DNA from: Doryteuthis pealeii
Taxonomy: Eukaryota > Mollusca > Cephalopoda > Myopsida > Loliginidae
Assembly (NCBI GenBank): GCA_023376005.1
Contig: CM042163.1
Location: 4,323,899 to 4,387,898 of the forward strand
Length of the DNA: 64,000 nucleotides
Reading direction: 5' to 3'
The notes beneath the pieces are model-generated. The model ran no database searches. It was not told the DNA's origin and saw nothing but the letters and a program-made list of their open reading frames with translations. Below, piece by piece: positions 10,390 to 20,939 of this stretch. Numbering within the stretch: position 1 is the first letter of the stretch; each line of letters begins with the position of its first letter. Position numbers and translations under genes: made by a program.

Positions 10390-10497
10390 CTCAGGTTGTT
10401 TACAGTACATGCTGTTGCTTAAATGGTCACCCAATTAAGTATTGAACAGACTCATCGCTGCTTAACTTTGGTGATCTAGTGGGAACCAGTGCTTTTC
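10390..10497 (-). mobile_element. 5S rRNA-derived element
   Basis: The reverse complement follows eukaryotic 5S rRNA: 'GATCACCAAAGTTAAGCAGC' corresponds to the 5S 'GATCTCCGAAGTTAAGC' block, followed by an 'AATTGGGTGACC' block matching 5S 'GATGGGTGACCGCC' and a terminal 'GTAAAC'. Bases have drifted, so this is a pseudogene or the head of a 5S-derived SINE (SINE3 type). A second copy with the same divergences at 47121-47226 favours a retroposon family. Confidence 0.7.
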
Positions 10498-10827
10498 ACA
10501 TGACTTTAATTTGACAAATTCTAAAAATGAAAACTTATTTCATCAAAATAAAAATGATAAATCATAATTATTCATAATACAATAATTTTAATGATTGTGT
10601 TGGCATCCGTCCGCCCACTAAAGATGATAGTGTAGTGTCAAAAAAAGAAAAAAATTTTTTATCTGCTTCTGCATGAGTGGCTGAGCAGGCCAATCCTTAA
10701 GTGACAGTCTTTGGTGCACTGACTGCACACAATAATGCTTGCTTCCTTCTGGCCCTCTTTGCTGTGGAGGCTACTCTCCTCTCCACCTCACTCCTCTTTG
10801 TGCCTTGTTTGACTGTTTTAATGATTA

Positions 10828-11192
10828 AAGCTGGGCAATTCCATTTCAAATCATCCAGAAAAAAGTAAAACTGTCACCCACCCCCTTCAATTTTTCTGAA
10901 ATTTTGTACAGGTGTGGACAGTGTTAAAGTTAGACAATCCCCAAAATTTGAGCTTCAAATTCCAAAAATTGGTGGAGTTATGTCAATTTTTAGCTCTCCA
11001 AATTTTTTTTGGGGGCACGAAAAATGGTGACTTTTTGTAATCTATTTTTGTCTGTAAAATGAGTTCTAGTGCTTCCCTACTCCTAAATTTTAGGGATTGT
11101 GTGACTTTAACAGTCTACACATGGACAAAATTTCAGAAAAATTGAAGGGAGTGGGTGACATGGCCTTAATGATTTGACATGAAATTATCCAG
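10828..11192. mobile_element. MITE with about 100-bp imperfect inverted ends
   Basis: Left part 'CTTCAATTTTTCTGAAATTT' (10886 on) is mirrored by 'AAATTTCAGAAAAATTGAAG' (11129 on). Outer parts 'CCATTTCAAATCAT' and 'ATGATTTGACATGAAAT' also pair. The interior has no coding frame. The class is unknown because target duplications are unclear. Confidence 0.65.
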
Positions 11193-11224
11193 CTATTTTA
11201 TAATGCTAAAAAAAACAAAAGAAA

Positions 11225-11420
11225 AAGTCTGTGCAGTGTCCTATTGTTGGTATCAGCCAAACAGTGAGGGAATCTATCCCCTTTTCACTAGCACTAGACC
11301 AGGGAGATTATTTTTTTTGTGCTGAGATGGAACTCCACACCTACCATGAGCTCCCCACTTTACTGCAGAGATCAGATTATCCAATCTGTGCTACTCATGC
11401 GTCGAGTTAGTGGAAACTGG
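11225..11420 (-). mobile_element. SINE S1, partial copy
   Basis: Body blocks of S1 are present ('CTTTTCACTAGCACTAGACC', 'CACCTACCATGAGCTCCCC'). It is truncated before the tRNA-like head by a second S1 copy. Confidence 0.65.
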
Positions 11421-11439
11421 CATCATTGATTTATTTGAT

Positions 11440-11662
11440 CAGTTATCCTTATTTTGGTTGTTTTAGTCACAAAGTAGTCCATCTCCTTTTCGCTAGTGCT
11501 AGACCAAGGAGACTGTTTTTGCTTATGTGGGAGTACCACACCTACCGTCAGCTCCCAGATCTGATTACCCAAGCTGTGATACTCACGTGCTGAGTTGGTG
11601 AGGACTGATATCAAACCTGGAACCTTGCGATTTCTAGGCAGATGCTCTGTTTACTGAGTTAA
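11440..11662 (-). mobile_element. SINE S1, tandem second copy
   Basis: Contains the body and the degenerate tRNA-like head ending 'GCTCTGTTTACTGAGTTAA' on the plus strand. It directly precedes a solo LTR. Confidence 0.65.
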
Positions 11663-12124
11663 TGTTATATAATCTATGCGGTTGCATAAGATTATTGTCA
11701 ATCCCCTGTAATTCTAAAGGGATGGCCCTTTTCATATCACGGGCGGGACTTTCCATGGAATAGTACAGAAAGCCCGCCAAATTACGTGAAGTCACGTGGG
11801 ACCTGGTTGGCTCCTCAGTTTTCAGTTGGACGTCAGGCAGTGAGGATGTCCTGCCTTAAACTGGAACTCACTCTGCATACGCGTGCTATGTTAGTCAGAT
11901 ATTTAGTTACATGAAATGTTTAGTTAAGGAAATAAAAGCTTAAGAAAAATAACACGGTCTTGTGATTAATGGGTGTCTTGGTAACAGGACTGATTAGAAG
12001 AAGAAATGAGTTAAGTGCGACTGACCAAGACGAAGCCCAAGATGTTAGAAGAAGAACCGAAGATGGAAAAGATGAACAGCAGAAGAATAGAAGAAGTAAG
12101 AAGTAATGAAAAGGCTATACAACA
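11663..12124 (+). mobile_element. Solo LTR-like element L1
   Basis: Starts TGTTATATAATC and ends TATACAACA, giving short inverted ends of LTR type. The interior has 'GGAAATAAAAGCTTAAG' (a polyadenylation-like AATAAA) and 'GTCTTGGTAACAGGACTG'. An inverted copy at 29560-29988 has the same order. I saw no clean 5-bp target duplication. The TTGGTAACA motif looks like a primer-binding site, so part of the internal region may be included. Confidence 0.55.
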
Positions 12125-12285
12125 CTAAACTGACGGTTTAAAAAAGAAATCTTGAAATTATCAAAATAAAATTATCAAAATAAAATGTAACAATTGGAAG
12201 AAATAATCAAAGATATTTTGTTAAACTTTAAAAAAGAAAATTTAATTTTTCAGATTCAACTCTTTTCGGTTGTATAAAATTTCAG

Positions 12286-12518
12286 ACTATATGACCTTTA
12301 AGCACCCCTTTTTCGATCTCTATTCATAAGGACATTTTGTCCATTTACACCGTCAAAATCCGGTTGTTTAACAGACGATTTTTAGAGGTTTTTTTTAAAT
12401 TATAAAACTAACCTCTAACCCCTAACCCTAACCAAGAACCGGATTTTGACAGTGTAAATGGAAAAAATGTCATTATGAATCAAGATCATAAAAGGGGTGC
12501 CTAAAGGTCATATGGTCC
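12286..12518. mobile_element. Foldback MITE family FB1, copy 1
   Basis: Imperfect inverted repeat about 90 bp long: 'ATATGACCTTTAAGCACCCC' at the left, 'GGGGTGCCTAAAGGTCATAT' at the right, with 'CCGTCAAAATCCGGTTGTTT' inner arms and a CCCTAACCCTAACC spacer. Further copies: 17064, 26717 (half) and 27839. Confidence 0.8.
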
Positions 12519-12816
12519 CAAATTTCAACTGGTTCCCTATTGCATCAGGATCAAATACCACCAGTCTCATGGTTGGTTCACAGACAAAACAAAAGATGGC
12601 AGGGATGTTCATGTAGTGATTTTTCAGTGTCAGCAAATGATATGCGGGTGAGTTGCTGCCAGTGGTTTAAAGTAGGATCACAGTGGTGAGAGAATCACTG
12701 TGAGTGGTTTAAAGTAGGCAAAGATTCAAAAGACTTTGATGAAATTTTCTAATAGAGAGAGAATTTGAATGAATTGAAATATTTTATTGAAACTGAAATT
12801 TAAAGCAAAACTAAAA

Positions 12817-12836
12817 TTTATTTATTTTTATTTATT
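12817..12836 (-). promoter_or_regulatory. Clustered polyadenylation signals of the receptor gene
   Basis: Four overlapping AATAAA hexamers on the minus strand begin at the TAA stop itself, implying a very short 3' UTR or a further signal downstream. AATAAA is also frequent by chance in DNA this AT-rich. Confidence 0.4.
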
Positions 12837-13866
12837 TACACGGACAATTGTTCTAGTTCGTCAAATTGTTCTTCTATGACCTTCAATAAGTTATTTTGGA
12901 TTTTAGCATCAGTATCAAGATTAATTTGTAGAAGCTCTAAAGAAATCCGGTCCGAACTTATATCCGAAGAAACACTTCGCGGATTGACAAAACGAGGAAA
13001 TTGATTCATTAATGATTGATTGTCTTTCAAGAAACCCGGTTTTTCAAACGAGAAATAATTTGTGGAACTTTCAATGGAACTGTTTTCGTTTTCCATTTCC
13101 AAATTTTTTTCAAATTCCTCTCTATCCAACGTTCCCAGATTCCAATAAAAAATCTGATTCGTTTCCGGCTGAGAATTGACAAGCGATTCTTTCGCAGAGA
13201 AATATTTTTCGTCAATGAAATAACAACCAGAAGAATTCTGCATTTCATCTGTTCTGTTTACAAGAGCTTTTTCCAAGTTTTGGGCTTCGGTACTTTCTTT
13301 CCAATTGTTTTTCGTCCAACGTTTTGTATTCTTCTCCGACACGCCGAGTTGTTCATAAGTAAGGAGTCCAAAGAATTTCTCAATTTCATCAAAGTTCAAA
13401 GAGAAACCCAATCCCGTTTTTTGCGTCAATAAACAATACGTGTGTCCTTTAAGCTCGGGAAACACTTGTGACAACGAAAATTCTTCATATTTCAAATCAA
13501 AACTAATTCGGTAAATTGTCTTCCGATTTTTACTCTTAACTTTTATAGAATGTTTCAGGAGTTGAACGCTAAAATAGGCCATTTGATTGCACGATTGGGG
13601 TGATTTCAGATCTTTCTCCTTGCTATGATGATAAAAATTTGGGGATTCAATAACAACGATCCAGCCGACTCTGTTGTACAATTGTTGAACGAGCGCTGGA
13701 ATTGAATTTTCTTGACAAAGTCGCAAGTCAAGATATGAAGTTGCATGAAGATCTGTGAAGTTGTTGATAAGTGATAGAAATTCTTTGGTTACTTCTCGAT
13801 GAATTTCACTACAAGGACAACACATGACCAATCCTTGAACATTTGATGATCCTCGGTTTTTAATGT
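12836..13866 (-). CDS. IL-17-receptor-like SEFIR domain, terminal exon
   Basis: The exon starts after a strong acceptor (T-rich tract, CTTTTTAG) with two bases completing a split codon, then 342 open codons to TAA. The first ~150 residues follow the SEFIR pattern of cytoplasmic IL-17 receptor and Act1 domains. A strand-1 block 'GLVMCCPCSEIHREVTKEFL' comes first, then 'YLDLRLCQENSI', 'QQLYNRVGWIVVIESPNF' (the hydrophobic strand ending in SP), and 'FPELKGHTYCLLTQKTGL'. SEFIR domains pair with Act1-type adaptors at the plasma membrane in IL-17 signalling. The remaining ~170 residues are polar and Ser/Asn/Glu-rich, ending in an acidic leucine-containing tail ('VIEEQFDELEQLSV'). It joins in phase to the transmembrane exon at 21859-22128. 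A TIR domain is the main alternative; the HREV...FL and IVVxESP arrangement favours SEFIR. Recognised by eye, without alignment. Confidence 0.68.
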
Positions 13867-13911
13867 CTAAAAAGAAATAAGAAAAAATAAGAACAATAAA
13901 ATCAATTTCTC

Positions 13912-14255
13912 TAAATCTTTGAGATGAGGCTTGATTATTTGGATTATTCGGACTATTGTGCTCATCTTTGTTATCTACACTATTTCTCTGAATTTTTGAG
14001 ATGAGGCTTGATTATTTGGATTATTCGGACTATTGTCCTCATCTTTGTTATCTACACTATTTCTCTGAATTTTGAGATGATTACTATTGTCCTCATCTTT
14101 GTTATCTATATTCTCTGAATTTTTGAGATGAGGCTTGATATTTGGATTATTCACTATTGTCCTCATCTTTGTTATCTACACTATTTCTCTGAATTTTTGA
14201 GATGAAGCTTGATTATTTGACTATTGTCCTCATCTTTATTGTTATATACACAAAG
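13912..14255. repeat. 77-bp tandem repeat inside the receptor intron
   Basis: About 4.4 decaying units of 'TCTCTGAATTTTTGAGATGA ... GTCCTCATCTTTGTTATCTA'. The unit resembles the tail of the hammerhead-bearing repeats at 6033 and 31000. Confidence 0.85.
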
Positions 14256-14339
14256 GTTCAACTGAAGGTTCCCAATTTCAAAGATTCACCTCTATGACTT
14301 GGATCACGGCCTCAGAATCCATGGTGTTAGGCCTATCTC

Positions 14340-14625
14340 ACCTTGATTGATCATTGACATCCTTGTAACCCAAGCAAAATTTCTTAAACCATATAGCTAC
14401 TAGACTGATCGATTGTGCCTTTGTCTTTTGCACAACAAATGTTTTAGTTGCTTCTGCAGCATTATGGCCGAGTTTGAATTTGTGAAAAATAAGTTCCCGA
14501 ATTAGACTATGTTGCACATTCATCTGAATGGCTTTCAAATCATACACAGAGTGAAGCAATGCACAACGTGTCAACACACTACCTACCACTATACTACCAA
14601 CCACAGTGGGTACCTTCCATGGTTT
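14340..14625 (-). pseudogene. Mariner transposase N-terminal fragment
   Basis: Minus-strand frame beginning near 14538 reads 'MNVQHSLIRELIFHKFKLGH', then 'NAAEATKTFV', and ends 'AIWFKKFCLGYKDVNDQSR'. This matches the first helix-turn-helix of mariner/SETMAR-type transposases (typical 'FKLGHNAAEA' and 'WFKKFRSGD' motifs). No catalytic domain follows. It lies in the large intron, on the same strand as the receptor gene. A C-terminal mariner fragment occurs separately at 63560. Confidence 0.75.
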
Positions 14626-14664
14626 GAACAGCTTCAGTCACATTAGAATATATGTGCTGCAAAT

Positions 14665-14912
14665 GAGTAAAGTAAGTAAATAAAGTCGTTGGGTGGCCTA
14701 AAGTCGATATCAGCCAGACAGCGAGGGAGTCTATTTCCTTTTCCTAGTGCTAGACCAAGGAGATTGTTTTAGCATCTGAGCTGGAGTGCCACACCTACCA
14801 TCAGCTCCTCACTTTACTACACAGATCCCTGTGCTACTCATACACTGAGTTGGTAAGGGCCATTATTGAAACCCAGAACCTTGCAGTTTTTAGTCAGATG
14901 CTAAACCGTCAA
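14665..14912 (-). mobile_element. SINE S1 copy
   Basis: Blocks 'CAGCGAGGGAGTCTATTTCC', 'AGTGCTAGACCAAGGAGATT', 'CACACCTACCATCAGCTCC', then a degraded tRNA-like head ending near 14910. Confidence 0.75.
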
Positions 14913-15079
14913 CAACCCATTGTATCTGTTAAGGTCTTTTATAAAGATTATTTACAATGACTTACTTGGTGACAGATGAAATTTTATCTTCTTTTTTTGG
15001 TAAACTGAAATTTAAAAAAAAATATGTCAGAATGAAATATGAACTGAGAAAATGAAAAAGTAGTTTAACCCTTAGAAGC

Positions 15080-15385
15080 TTATATAGGCCTCTCACCCTT
15101 GCCTCCCACCACCGTAGGAGCCCTTTCAACCTGGCCTCCCATAATTGTAGAGGCTTATCAACCTGGCCTCCCATGACTGTAGGGGTCTCTCAACCTGGCC
15201 TCCCATGACTGTAGGGGTCTCTCAACCTGGCCTCCCATGATTGTAGGTGTCTCTCAACCTGGCCTCCCATGACTGTAGGGGTCTCTCAACCTGGCCTCCC
15301 ATGACTAACCTGGCCTCCCATGACTGTAGGGGTCTCTCAACCTGGCCTCCCATGACTGTAGGGGTCTCTCTCGTCCCATGATTTC
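15080..15385. repeat. 32-bp minisatellite
   Basis: About nine units of 'CTCTCAACCTGGCCTCCCAT' plus 'GACTGTAGGGGT'. Outer units are diverged, inner ones nearly identical. One unit is truncated near 15305. Confidence 0.9.
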
Positions 15386-15550
15386 AGGGGCCTCAGGGAA
15401 CTGAGTTACAACCCGGATTTTACAAATTTTCTGGCAAGATTAATCAAATCTATTCCAACTACAATATACACAGGGCTGGCAGGTATTACCCCCAAACACC
15501 CCAAGGGTAGGTTTCAGATATTTTATATGAATACTACTTTATGAAAATTG

Positions 15551-15741
15551 GGTTATTTCCTATAACTCCAACATAAACAAAGGGGAACCACTCTTGACTG
15601 ATAAATTATTTATTTATTTATTGATCTACTAGGAAAAAAGAAGACGGGGTTAGAGGTTAGGGTTAGTTTAATGGGAAAATAAATAATTTATCAGTCAAGA
15701 GTGATTCCCCTTTGTTTATGTTGAAGTTATAGGAAATAACC
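15551..15741. repeat. FB2 foldback, left arm of a larger inverted duplication
   Basis: Near-palindrome of about 190 bp: 'GGTTATTTCCTATAACTCCA' at the left and 'TGAAGTTATAGGAAATAACC' at the right, with GGGTTAGAGGTTAGGGTTAG between. Confidence 0.8.
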
Positions 15742-16545
15742 GAAAATTGACCTGTAATTGAGTGGGGGCCCTGTATCATAGATTTGAAGGGGGCTCTCAA
15801 GACCCTAACATTGGCCCTGAACAAATAAAATTTATCTATTAAGTTTGTGGTGTAAATAATAATAATAAGGAAATTTATTGTGCTCAGGTGCACCACAACT
15901 CATCTAAGTCTCATGTCAAGTACACAGAATAATGTATTAGTGTCAGGAACATGCACAGTTTACAGTAGTAATATGCATGTATGTGTGCGCGTGTGTGCAT
16001 ATGCAGTGTGGCATCAGGTATAGTGTCGGCGGACTACAGGAAGCATGGAGGCTTTGAAAGATTCAGTGCTTGGCAGCCTACAGCAGATGCGGGCAGTTTA
16101 TTCCATGCCTCCGCGATTCTGAGTGTGAAAAAATGTTTCTGTAAGTTGCATGAGCAGTGCTGTTTTCTGACTTTGTAGGCATGCCCACATGTGTTGGAAA
16201 GATGGAGATCAAAAAGGTGCTCAAGGTTGCTGTTGTTAAGATGATTAATGACCTTATGAGCATTTACGAGGTCAGTTGCCAGACGCCGAAGTTTCAACGA
16301 ATCCATTCTCAGGGCAGCGAGATGTTCAGAGTATGGTAGATGCCTGATGGAGGGTATTCGTTTGGTTGCACGTCTCTGTACAGTTTCTAGGAGGTTAATA
16401 TTCTGAGCAAGATAGGGGTTCCAGTGTGGCCGCACCTTAGCTTTGTACAGCTTCAAATAGATAGCCGGTGAGCAGCTGACAAAGGTCTTACTGAGTGACG
16501 CCAGGACACCCTCGGCCTTTGACACTTTTGGAGATGTGTTTCGTC
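15742..16545 (-). mobile_element. CR1-like LINE copy, left partner of the inverted pair
   Basis: Minus strand: 'SKAEGVLASLSKTFVSCSPA', 'LYKAKVRPHWNPYLAQNINL', continuing to 'GHAYKVRKQHCSCNLQKHFF' and 'AEAWNKLPASAVGC'. A 3' UTR and an (ATT)n tail follow near 15857. The flank 15742-15856 ('GACCTGTAATTGAGTGGGGG', 'TTAAGTTTGTGGTGTAAATA') is shared, inverted, with 19848-19966. The conserved C-terminal region is that of CR1/L2-type reverse transcriptases. Confidence 0.82.
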
Positions 16546-17063
16546 CAACGTAAATAATTAATTTAAATGAATGATTAAATATTCTTTAAAACCTTCCAGA
16601 CAAAATAGGCCACAAAAATATTTATGTGATTTATTGCAAAGCAGTTATTAAATGCCGACTCGTTAGATTTTTCTATTCGTTCGTTTGTGTTGTTAATAGT
16701 GAATCTTAAATTCATGATATTCCCCAAGTAGCAAGATGGATCTTAAAGTAAGGGAAATAACTTTTGTTTAACTATTACTCTGTAAGAGAAAATTTCTTCC
16801 GTGTGTGTGTGTCCCCACTCCACCTCCAGATCAAAGGCTTCCATGCTATTAGATTAATTATATGATAAGTCTAACAGTTTTAAAGTTAAAACTGATGTCA
16901 TTTGAAAAATAAAATAGGAATCCACTTTTAAAATGGTCAACTCCAAACGCTTCAAAGGGAGACAATTCATTAAAAAATAAAAAATGGATTTTTGTACATT
17001 TTTTAATAAATTCTTTTTTGTTTAGTGTATAAAGTTGAAAATTTAACTGTTTTAAGTTTTTCT
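16546..17063. other. Intronic AT-rich interval, nothing recognised
   Basis: No repeat partner in the window, no plausible exon. A short GT run lies at 16801-16811. Confidence 0.5.
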
Positions 17064-17277
17064 GAACCATATGACATTTAGGCACCCCTTTTTGATTTCT
17101 ATTCGGAAGGACATGTTTTTCATTTACACCGTCAATATCCGGTTGTTTGTTAACAGATGATTTAAAAAAAAATTATAACCCTAACCTCTAACATACAACT
17201 GGATATTGACGGTGTAAATGAAAAACATGTCCTTCTGAATCAAGATCAAAAAGGGGTGCCTAAAGGTCATATGGTCC
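17064..17277. mobile_element. Foldback MITE family FB1, copy 2
   Basis: Arms 'CATATGACATTTAGGCACCC' and 'GGGTGCCTAAAGGTCATATG' pair along about 95 bases. Inner 'GACATGTTTTTCATTTACAC' mirrors 'GTGTAAATGAAAAACATGTC' perfectly. Confidence 0.85.
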
Positions 17278-18528
17278 GTTTTTTTCTTCTTTGTTATAAA
17301 CTTTTTTCAAGTATAAATAATTTTATCACAAGAAGTTTATCTACTTTGAAATGATATTTTTAAAAGTTTTTGGATTCTTTTTTACAACTGATAAAGAAAA
17401 TATCAAATATGGTTATTGTACCGTTGTGGTATATTTTCACGGTACCAAAATGATATATGTCGCGTTGTCCCTTTTTTCCGAGCGCTACTACGATATCTGT
17501 CAGGTGGCGGCGGCGGTGTATATTGTATAGCGGGTCTCGTCCACGTGCCTCCAAATTCACAGTGCTAAAATGGTGTTGATAGAAATAATAACACGAGAAA
17601 CATGTTGTCACAACTGCCAGCCTTTATTCCCAGGGTAGGTTCGTCTCGTGTGCTGTATCGGAGAGGAGGAAAGGCAGAGAGAAAGAGAGAGAGAAACTGT
17701 TAAACTACTGTGACCCCATGCTAGCCACTAGAGGCCCCATCCGTACTCTACGACGGCGTCCAGCAAAAAGAGACCGATAGCTTTCTTTGTTGTTCCACGT
17801 GACTTTCGGTCAACACCCAACTTCCGCTTTCGGTCAACACCCGACTTCCGCTTGCCACTCAATTCTCAGTTCGGGGTCACGCTACGGTCAAATCATCGTT
17901 CATCCTGCGTTGGCTCATCACTATCCCTTAAACCTTTATCATCTCTTATTTCTTCCTCCTCCTTCCATTAGTAGTCCTTGTCAAATGAATCTTGCTACAT
18001 TATTTCCATCTTTGAAGCTGTAACGTGTCTGACTGTAAAACGTGATCTGCCAGGCTTCGAGGAGGAAACCTGCTTATATTTGTTCTCTCCCATGTCTTGC
18101 ACGTGCATGGTTGAGTCGACTATTGCCAGTGACTGTCCAAGGGCATTCCCCTCCAATATATGTTCCATTATACTACTCTAAAGAAGCTTTTTCAAAATAC
18201 AAAGTTTTACATTCTGTCCTCAGTAATTCTACTTGGAATTAATTTGGGGGGATTTGGGGATTTCTATTCAGATTTCTAACAAATAAAAAGTGGAGTTGAT
18301 ATAAATATACCTGATAAATTTATTTATGATATGATAAATATACCTGATAAATTTATTTAATATGATACCCTGATATAACAAATAAAAAAATATTCATAAC
18401 AAATAAAAAACATTTTATATTGCTTAGAATAAAAGAATTCAACATTTGAGGAGATTTAAATGTTTGTTTTTTTCCTTCAATTAAATTGGGATGTACTATT
18501 ATAAAAAATATTTTATATTTCTTTTATA
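17278..18528. other. Mixed intronic interval with a GC-richer core (17450-17900)
   Basis: Contains 'GGTGGCGGCGGCGGTG', a G/A-rich run (17666-17695) and two tandem copies of 'TTTCGGTCAACACCC'. The composition differs from its surroundings and recalls solo-LTR DNA, but I found no terminal pair. 18300-18420 holds two short direct repeats ('ATAAATATACCTGATAAAT'). Confidence 0.4.
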
Positions 18529-19039
18529 GGTAATTTATGAGGAAGTACGTCCCGGTCTCCTGCCTCAAAAATTGCTACCTGGTGACTATTAAAATAACGA
18601 CCCCAGCTCAGTCTATTCAAAACTATCCATCTTCATATCTATCTATCTCTCTCAATTTGTTCATATTTATCTATATTACTTTAAATATTAAGATTTTTTT
18701 TATTCATGTTTGTTTAATGTCTTGTTTTTAGTTTAAATAAACAAGAATTACGACCAAAAAAAGAAGCGACCCCCCCCCCAAATACATTTACTTGTCGAAA
18801 ATATCTATCTATCTCCATTTGTTCATATCTATCTATATTATTTTGTTTGTTTGTTTATCTATCTATCTATCTATCTCAGTCTATTCCAAACTATATATCC
18901 ATCTTCATATCTAAACAAGAATTACGACAAATTACGATAAATAAACAAGAATTACGATGAGCTGGGGTTGTTATTTTGATAGTCACCGGGTAGCAATTTT
19001 TGAGGCAGGAGACCGGGACACACTTCCTCATAAATTACC
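18529..19039. mobile_element. MITE family M8, copy 1, 8-bp target duplication
   Basis: Ends are long inverted repeats (about 80 bp): 'GGTAATTTATGAGGAAGTAC' at the left and 'CTTCCTCATAAATTACC' at the right. It is flanked by perfect 8-bp duplications CTTTTATA (18521-18528 and 19040-19047). The interior is AT-rich with (TCTA)n and no coding frame. An 8-bp duplication is characteristic of hAT-type (also P-type) DNA transposons; hAT is inferred. The second copy is at 24016-24502. Confidence 0.88.
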
Positions 19040-19127
19040 CTTTTATACTTATTGTAAATTTTGTTTTGAAAAGCTGATTTAAAATGTATGCCTGTTGATT
19101 TAGCATTGTTTTATAACAAATCATAAT

Positions 19128-19853
19128 CGAGACACATCTCCAAAATTGTCAAAAAGGCCGAGGGTGTCCTGGCGTCACTCAGCAAGAATTTTGTCAGCCG
19201 CTCACCCGCTATCTATTTGAAGCTGTACAAAGCTATGGTGTGGCCACACTTGGAGTTTGCATCACCAGTCTGGAACCCCCATCTTGCTCAGAATATTAAC
19301 CTCCTAGAAACTGTACAGAGATGTGCAACCAAACGAATACCCTCCATCAGGCATCTACCATACTCTGAACGTCTCGCTGCCCTGGGAATGGATTCGCTGA
19401 AACTTCGGCGTCTGGCAGCTGACCTCGTAAACGCTCATAAGGTCATTAATCATCTTAACAACAGCAACCTTGAGCACCTTTTTGATCTCCATCTTTCTAA
19501 CACATGTGGGCATGCCTACAAAGTCAGAAAACAGCACTGTTCACGTGACTTTCGGAAACATTTTTTCACGCTCAGAGTTGTGGAGACATGAAATAAACTG
19601 CCCGCGTCTGTTGTAGGCTGCCAAAGCACTGAATCTTTCAAAGCCTCCATGCTTCCTGTAGTCCGCCGACACTATACCTGATGCCACTCTCCACATACAT
19701 ATGCACACACACGCACACATACATGCATATTACTACTGTAAACTGTGCATGTTCCTGACACTAATACATTATTCTGTGTACTTGACATGAGACTTAGATG
19801 AGTTGTGGTGCACCTAAGCACTGTACACAATAAATTTCATTATTATTATTATT
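19128..19853 (+). mobile_element. CR1-like LINE copy, right partner of the inverted pair
   Basis: Longest coding remnant of this family in the window: 'LYKAMVWPHLEFASPVWNPH', 'LAQNINLLETVQRCATKRIP', 'SIRHLPYSERLAALGMDSLK', 'GHAYKVRKQHCSRDFRKHFF'. It stops at 'VVET' by a TGA where other copies have W (19591). The 3' UTR has one 110-bp unit and ends AATAAATTTC(ATT)n. 5'-truncated; only the end of the RT ORF remains. Confidence 0.85.
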
Positions 19854-19966
19854 TACACCACAAACTTAATAGATAAATTTTATTTGTTCAGGGCCAATGT
19901 TAGGGTCTTGAGAGTCCCCTTCAAATCTATGATACACGGCCCCCACTCAATTACAGGTCAATTTTC

Positions 19967-20157
19967 GGTTATTTCCTATAACTTCAACATAAACAAAGGG
20001 GAATCACTCTTGACTGATAAATTATTTATTTTCCCATTAAACTAACCTTAAACCCTAACCCTGTCTTCTTTTTTCCTAGTAGATCAATAAATAAATAAAT
20101 AATTTATCAGTCAAGAGTGGTTCCCCTTTGATCATGTTAGATTTATAGGAAATAACC
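19967..20157. repeat. FB2 foldback, right arm of the inverted duplication
   Basis: Inverted counterpart of 15551-15741, sharing 'GGTTATTTCCTATAACTTCA' and 'AACATAAACAAAGGGGAATC'. Its 3' half runs into the 171-bp array. Confidence 0.8.
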
Positions 20158-20640
20158 AAAATAAGATACTTAAATATAAATAAAAGATTATGTTAGGTGT
20201 GAGATTTTCTACCCTAACCCTAACCCTAACCCTGTCTTCTTTTTTCCTAGTAGATCAATAAATAAATAAATAATTTATCAGTCAAGAGTGGTTCCCCTTT
20301 GATCATGTTAGATTTATAGGAAATAACCAAAATAAGATACTTAAATATAAATAAAAGATTATGTTAGGTGTGAGATTTTCTACCCTAACCCTAACCCTAA
20401 CCCTGTCTTCTTTTTTCCTAGTAGATCAATAAATAAATAAATAATTTATCAGTCAAGAGTGGTTCCCCTTTGATCATGTTAGATTTATAGGAAATAACCA
20501 AAATAAGATACTTAAATATAAATAAAAGATTATGTTAGGTGTGAGATTTTCTACCCTAACCCTAACCCTAACCCTGTCTTCTTTTTTCCTAGTAGATCAA
20601 TAAAGAAATAATTAAATAAATACACAATAAATTTCATTAT
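20061..20640. repeat. 171-bp tandem array with CCCTAA runs
   Basis: Three almost identical units, starting at 20061, 20232 and 20403 with a partial at 20574. Each contains 'CTGTCTTCTTTTTTCCTAGT', 'GTGGTTCCCCTTTGATCATG' and 'CCCTAACCCTAACCCTAACC'. This is half an FB2 element plus linker, amplified. Confidence 0.92.
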
Positions 20641-20939
20641 TTATATAATAAGAAAATAAGGCATAAATGGAATTCCAGTGGAAGAAATACGATGGTGGGA
20701 GATATTTTGGCTGAAAAGTTAATATGATGACATCATTTCTGCTGTTGATGATGTTTTTTTACAAATGGGATCCAAGCACTGCAATACTGATAGAATAAAT
20801 GTATTGACTGCAAGGAGGACTTGAAAATAAAGAGATATAAATTATACTAAAATAATATATATACTACACGAATCATTAATTATATATATTAATATGAATA
20901 TATATTGACATACACTAATTTTATTTAAATTTTTAATAA

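Noticed and set aside
13016..13432. 138-codon plus-strand frame opposite the SEFIR exon
   Set aside because: Shadow of the minus-strand coding exon; no motif or splice logic.
12836..13866. TIR domain of a Toll or IL-1 receptor
   Set aside because: The blocks HREV...FL, LDL.....I and IVVxESP fit SEFIR better and the TIR box-2 loop is not seen. Kept as an alternative only.
16157..19537. Frames beginning MLFSDFVGMPTCV at 16157 and 19537
   Set aside because: Antisense of the CR1-like reverse-transcriptase region, repeated wherever the LINE occurs.
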